Assembly (NCBI GenBank): GCA_028281165.1
Contig: JANQKI010000172.1
Coordinates: 20,977 to 84,976 of the forward strand
Direction of reading: 5' to 3'
DNA: 64,000 nucleotides
Source of the DNA: Opitutaceae bacterium
Lineage (GTDB): Bacteria > Verrucomicrobiota > Verrucomicrobiia > Opitutales > Opitutaceae
Numbering within the stretch: position 1 is the first letter of the stretch; each line of letters opens with the position of its first letter. Under the pieces are notes generated by a model. That model did not search any database, was not told where the DNA came from, and worked only from the letters and a program-made list of their open reading frames with translations. Positions 60,525 through 64,000 of the stretch are shown piece by piece. The position numbers and the translations under genes are program-made.

Positions 60525-62575
60525 ACGTTCGACTCTTCTTTTAAAGACTCTAAAGGAGTAGCCTCCTCAATGTAGGAGTAAGAAAGTTCCTCGTTTAGCC
60601 TTGCGAGTTCGTTCTGCAATTCTTCGAGAGCAATCTCCCGCTCTCTGATCTTTCGAGTCATCTCCAGATTGCCACGAATTGGAATGCCTGAGCTTGTCGT
60701 GATCATTCCGTATTCCTTTTTCAAAGGCTGATTCTTCTTCCAGCCCGGAATTAAGGCGATTCCAACAAACAAAGCGATAAGGCCAGCTGCGACCGATATG
60801 ATTGGACTTGGAAAATTCGAGACCATCCCGGAAGCGAAGGCTACCAGCGAAATAAAGAACATCGAAAAGATGAGCGGGCCTCGAAACCCGTTCTCCTTTC
60901 GAACAGGAACTTCTGGATACACTGCTTCGCCTTTAGCTTCCTTCTTTTTCATAGCCCGCAGATGGGCATTGGTTTCGATCTGCTTGCGGGTGAGTTTATG
61001 TATCTCTTCCTGTACAATCTTGATTGCTCTTTTGGCATCTTCGATTTTCTTCTTGATTCGGATCTTTTGCTTTTCCCAGAGCTCGAGCGCTTGGTCATGA
61101 ATCGAATCGGAACCTGCGGGATGGAGGTTCAGAGCAATCTTGTTCAAATCTCTTCTGAGAAAATCCGTTATGCGGAACCGATTTTCTTTCCTGATAAAAT
61201 ATTCGCCTTTATTCTCAATGAGCTCTTGTACCTTTATCGTTTTCTCATCAAACAACTCGCTGCATAGCTCTGTATCCATCCAGTTGAGTCCAGATAGCAA
61301 TGCGAGTTTGGAGCGGCAAGCCTTCGAAGAAGTGTTTCTAACTACTCTTCCATACGGCGCCCACCGGTTTCGGTAGGTTTTGAACTCCTTTTCTGACCTG
61401 GCCTTTTCGATAGCGACCCACCTGAAGTTATCGTCGATGGAGTAGGCGTTTCCGTCATCGGTCTCCTCGATAGGCAGTTGGATCAACCCTTTTAGCCAGC
61501 TAAGAGTACTCGCTCCCTTTCCCTTGCCGTAGAGGGCGTCCAGCTCTTCCGGATACAATTTTTTGGGTAGGCATGCGGCAGCTATTTTCAGACGATCCGC
61601 TGCTTCCAGTTGATCTAGGAAGCTCAGCGCCTTAGCCTTTCCACTTTCATTTAGATCGCCCTGGCTCGCTCTTTGCGCCGTATCGACTGCTATTTGAGGA
61701 TAGCCTAAACTCTCGATAAAGATGAATCGAGCAATACCTGGGTCGATTTTCTGGCTAAGGGCTAATTCATAAACTTCGTCCTCGACGAGCGGATACAATC
61801 TGAAGTCATTTGAGGCCGTTTTCCAGCTGCCGAGCGAGTTCTCGCTTGAATGAAGTTCGAAAGGAGACTCGGATTCGGTTATGATGACAATGTTTCTTCG
61901 ATAGGCTCCCTTGCTTGCTGCGGGTATAACGTAGTCTCGAATCCAATCTTTAATGCTGATAGAGAGTTCCTCCATCCGACCAAGTATTAGAAAAATAACG
62001 TCGGTCCCGAGCGACTGAAGGGGTAGCGCGTCAAGAAAGCCTTCGGCCTGGTTATCCGCTTTACTCTCTCCGAGGCCGATCTGGACTTGCAGGTCTTCGT
62101 GCTCAAATTCGGTTCTACCAACTGATGCGGCGGCAGCCTTGTTCACGTAGGGCTTTTTATTGGTCGCGATACTGGATCGAGCAATGAGGATCGAATCATC
62201 CGAAATCATGGGATTCACTTTACCCCGCTGGACGTTTTCCAGACGTTCTTCAATGATTTCTCCTTTCGTTGGATTTGAGGGATAACGAACGGTTTCCGCG
62301 CAAGCCGCGATGAACTCTTCGATTGTCTCGACCGAGTCGCCCTCTGTTGGATATAAAAACAAGACTTTTTTATTCTTAACCAGCTCGGAATCGCGAAAGG
62401 CTTTGATGAAACTGGTTTTTCCAACTCCAGACTCTCCCCAGATATTGAATACTCGACGTGAAAATACGTCCGATCCGTCCCAGGAAATGGATGACGCGAA
62501 GGTCTCCAACTCTAGAGTCCTTGGAGCCGAGAGGTCTGTTCTCTCAGTAGTCGACAGGTTGGTGTTGTTTTCCAT
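60515..62575 (-). CDS. Membrane-anchored P-loop ATPase, STAND/AAA-like
   Basis: 686 residues. The P-loop is FNIWGESGVGKTSFIKAF near residue 48. A hydrophobic strand with DVIFLILGRMEE (about 200-212) is in the Walker B place but has no DE pair. NIVIITESES may be sensor 1. The middle (250-500) is helical and resembles the winged-helix region of STAND ATPases. Then a coiled coil (about 505-560), two membrane helices (about 580-600 and 605-625) and a second coiled coil (650-680) follow. Such a layout suggests a signal-responsive NTPase linked to the membrane. Its neighbours are not defence genes. I do not recognise the exact family. Confidence 0.7.
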   Translation of the reverse strand: MENNTNLSTTERTDLSAPRTLELETFASSISWDGSDVFSRRVFNIWGESGVGKTSFIKAFRDSELVKNKKVLFLYPTEGDSVETIEEFIAACAETVRYPSNPTKGEIIEERLENVQRGKVNPMISDDSILIARSSIATNKKPYVNKAAAASVGRTEFEHEDLQVQIGLGESKADNQAEGFLDALPLQSLGTDVIFLILGRMEELSISIKDWIRDYVIPAASKGAYRRNIVIITESESPFELHSSENSLGSWKTASNDFRLYPLVEDEVYELALSQKIDPGIARFIFIESLGYPQIAVDTAQRASQGDLNESGKAKALSFLDQLEAADRLKIAAACLPKKLYPEELDALYGKGKGASTLSWLKGLIQLPIEETDDGNAYSIDDNFRWVAIEKARSEKEFKTYRNRWAPYGRVVRNTSSKACRSKLALLSGLNWMDTELCSELFDEKTIKVQELIENKGEYFIRKENRFRITDFLRRDLNKIALNLHPAGSDSIHDQALELWEKQKIRIKKKIEDAKRAIKIVQEEIHKLTRKQIETNAHLRAMKKKEAKGEAVYPEVPVRKENGFRGPLIFSMFFISLVAFASGMVSNFPSPIISVAAGLIALFVGIALIPGWKKNQPLKKEYGMITTSSGIPIRGNLEMTRKIREREIALEELQNELARLNEELSYSYIEEATPLESLKEESNVQQ

Positions 62576-62675
62576 ATAGAATCAATATGGACATGGATAT
62601 CCACCTTTCGTATCGACCATAGAGTCTGGAGCCTAAGGTCTGCTGCTAAAATAGCCTATAATTTACAGCGAATTA

Positions 62676-63668
62676 TCAATCCACCGGATCGAAAATCGCT
62701 TCTCGATATTTCATCATCAAAAGCTGATCCGTCCAGTCATCGAAGCGGGTAAGCTCTGACTCTTCAAAGGCTTCCTGGAGGAGCCATTCGATAAATTCGC
62801 CCTTGGCAGCTTGGGCCAGCGGGAACCCTCCCCCTAGTCGTGCATTGATTTCGATAAATTGCGGGCTATCTTTCTGGCGATCATAAAAGCATTGAATATT
62901 CAATGGCCCCCACGCTCCTGGAAGCCCCTCGACAATTCGTTCTGCCCAATTGATGAGAACAGGAATTCTCTCCGTTCGAGCCTGAACCGATTCGCTTCCA
63001 TCGGTCAGAATCCGCTGATGCGGAATGGCGCAGACGCACTTTCCCTTTTTGGATACGTAAACGTTAATGGTGTATTCGAGTCCTACCGCCTTCTCTTGCG
63101 CAATCCAATCGCTTGGATATTCCCAAAGGTCTTGCTTCGACTCGATCTCCTTGATGCCTCTTCCAGCCGAACCAAATCTGGGTTTCACGAACAATGGGTG
63201 TTGCAAATCTATGACCCCGTTTTGAGCTTCTTCAACTAGGCCCGTTTGAGGGGACGGGACTGAAAGGTCGGCAAAGAATGTCGATGTAGCCAATTTGTCT
63301 AGGCAAACGGAAATCGTTTGCGTATCAGAAACAGCCACACAGATCCCCTCCTTGGCCAGAGAAGATTTCTGGTTTGCCAGCGCGTCGAGATCTGCATGCC
63401 GAGTGGGAATAACGAGCGATATGCTGTTTTCTAAACAATAGGATTTTAGCTTCTCAATCCAAGATTCCTCCGAGCTAGTATCAAAACAGGTGAATCGATC
63501 TACGAAATGTCGCGTAGGGACATTTTCGGTACAATCCGATCCATGAAGAATTAAGTCTCTTCTCGACGCCGCCTTTGATGCTGCTCTGGCAATGGCAACC
63601 TTGCTTCCGGTTGAGAGCAGTAGCACGCCTTTAGGTTCTTCCATCATCTGAGTAACAACATCTATCAT
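62676..63668 (-). CDS. ATP-grasp domain protein (CarB/PylC-like)
   Basis: 330 residues from the ATG at 63668. A longer reading upstream would run through the flagellin terminator and is rejected; MMEEPKGVLL at 63647 is another possible start. The N-terminal pre-ATP-grasp Rossmann part (VLLLSTGSKVAIARAASKAA ... LVIPTRHADLDALANQKSSL) is followed by DKLATSTFFADLSVPSPQT, PLFVKPRFGSAGRGIKEI (phosphate loop), AQEKAVGLEYTINVYV and QFIEINARLGGGFPL (metal site). The protein joins a carboxylate to an amine or thiol; the substrate is unknown. Position between flagellin and ATPase genes gives no clear hint. Confidence 0.85.
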   Translation of the reverse strand: MIDVVTQMMEEPKGVLLLSTGSKVAIARAASKAASRRDLILHGSDCTENVPTRHFVDRFTCFDTSSEESWIEKLKSYCLENSISLVIPTRHADLDALANQKSSLAKEGICVAVSDTQTISVCLDKLATSTFFADLSVPSPQTGLVEEAQNGVIDLQHPLFVKPRFGSAGRGIKEIESKQDLWEYPSDWIAQEKAVGLEYTINVYVSKKGKCVCAIPHQRILTDGSESVQARTERIPVLINWAERIVEGLPGAWGPLNIQCFYDRQKDSPQFIEINARLGGGFPLAQAAKGEFIEWLLQEAFEESELTRFDDWTDQLLMMKYREAIFDPVD

Positions 63669-63682
63669 ACCTGCGCTTTGGC

Positions 63683-63715
63683 AAAAAAAAAAGTGGTCCC
63701 GAGTGGGGACCACTT
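63683..63715 (-). terminator. Intrinsic terminator of the second flagellin gene
   Basis: AAGTGGTCCC (63691-63700) and GGGACCACTT (63706-63715) form a perfect 10-bp stem with a 5-base loop. On the minus strand it is followed by a run of about ten T. It lies 22 bp downstream of the flagellin stop. It also underlies the N-terminal part of a false upstream extension of the ATP-grasp gene. Confidence 0.93.
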
Positions 63716-63736
63716 GAAAAAGAGATATCGGATTGT

Positions 63737-64000
63737 TTATCCTAGAAGTCTCAGAGCAACCTGGCTGGCTGCATTTGCCTGAGACAGCATGGAAGCGCCA
63801 GACTGAACCAGGATGTTGAAACGAGCGAGCTGAGTAGACTCAGAGGCGACGTCCACATCGATGATACGGCTGTTAGCAGCTTCGAGGTTGGTCTTGTTAA
63901 CAGTCAGCATGTCCGAAGCGAACTGCAGACGGCTAGACTGGGCGCCGTTAGTAGCGCGAAGCGTAGCGACGTTCTGGATAGCGTCGGTGATAGCTGTTAG
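63737..64000 (-). CDS. fliC: Flagellin, C-terminal part (5' end outside window)
   Basis: The last 87 codons read through ...QSSRLQFASDMLTVNKTNL EAANSRIIDVDVASESTQLA RFNILVQSGASMLSQANAAS QVALRLLG, the D1/D0 C-terminal helices of flagellin. It is similar to the flagellin at 58875 but closer to a standard major flagellin (SRIIDVDVA, SMLSQANA). The gene is on the opposite strand to the large locus and has its own strong terminator. The codon use is GC-poor at wobble positions and rich in Ala GCT. Confidence 0.95.
   Translation of the reverse strand, partial: LTAITDAIQNVATLRATNGAQSSRLQFASDMLTVNKTNLEAANSRIIDVDVASESTQLARFNILVQSGASMLSQANAASQVALRLLG

Noticed and set aside
59783..63668. Possible defence island (ATPase, small zinc protein, ATP-grasp)
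   Set aside because: No nuclease, toxin or other effector is present and the genes are on different strands. No reason to prefer defence over other roles.
62676..63713. Longer start for the ATP-grasp gene at 63713
   Set aside because: The extra 15 residues are encoded by the flagellin terminator hairpin and T-run, so the start was placed at 63668.

Overview
The window looks like chromosomal DNA from a motile, Gram-negative member of the Verrucomicrobiota, probably Opitutae/Puniceicoccales-like. This is inferred from: a SecA with an enlarged PPXD region and a C-terminal SEC-C zinc motif; secreted proteins carrying the NLSTRG-type repeats I associate with that phylum; P- and L-ring flagellar genes (flgI, flgH), which imply an outer membrane; and moderate GC content. 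No rRNA, tRNA, CRISPR array, insertion sequence or phage module was recognised.

Positions 1-26 kb are mixed housekeeping and surface functions. In order they hold: nrdR (cut by the window edge) and pabA/trpG on the minus strand; tgt; a UDP-glucuronate decarboxylase-like gene; secA; a translationally coupled pair of secreted proteins; a DPM1-like glycosyltransferase; a minus-strand unit slyX - two giant multidomain glycosyltransferases; a very acidic single-span membrane protein with a FliA-type promoter-like sequence in front; a PIN-PhoH ATPase; peptide deformylase; an unrecognised polytopic membrane protein / TM-coiled-coil pair; a GNAT acetyltransferase; a sulfatase-fold protein that has lost its catalytic residues; and a ferritin.

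Positions 27.3-59.8 kb are an almost uninterrupted flagellar locus, all on the plus strand. Block 1 is flgBC-fliEFGHIJ-motE-fliK-flgD-flgE-fliLMNOPQR-flhBAF-small membrane gene-fliA. It starts at a sigma-54-like promoter and builds the MS ring, C ring, export apparatus, hook and regulators. Block 2 is motAB plus a small Cys-rich gene and starts at an excellent sigma-28 (FliA) promoter. Block 3 starts at a second sigma-54-like promoter and runs flgF-flgG-flgA-flgH-flgI-flgJ(short)-flgN-flgK-flgL-fliW-csrA-flagellin. The order sigma-54 class genes, then fliA, then sigma-28 targets, then fliW-csrA-flagellin gives a readable hierarchy: early basal body, late motor, and post-transcriptional control of flagellin through FliW and CsrA. 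fliD, fliS, flgM, flhG and a sigma-54 activator are not in the window.

Positions 59.8-64 kb hold two small genes of unknown function (one a zinc-ribbon-like mini protein), a membrane-anchored P-loop ATPase, an ATP-grasp enzyme and the 3' end of a second flagellin with a strong terminator. The observations I rate highest are the pseudo-sulfatase, the Tgt without zinc cysteines, the sigma-54 promoters placed almost on top of start codons, the CsrA-type hairpin in the flagellin leader, the motor-like membrane pair at 21.7-24.8 kb, and a 14-base match to the Tn5 mosaic end inside a glycosyltransferase gene, which may be an assembly artefact.
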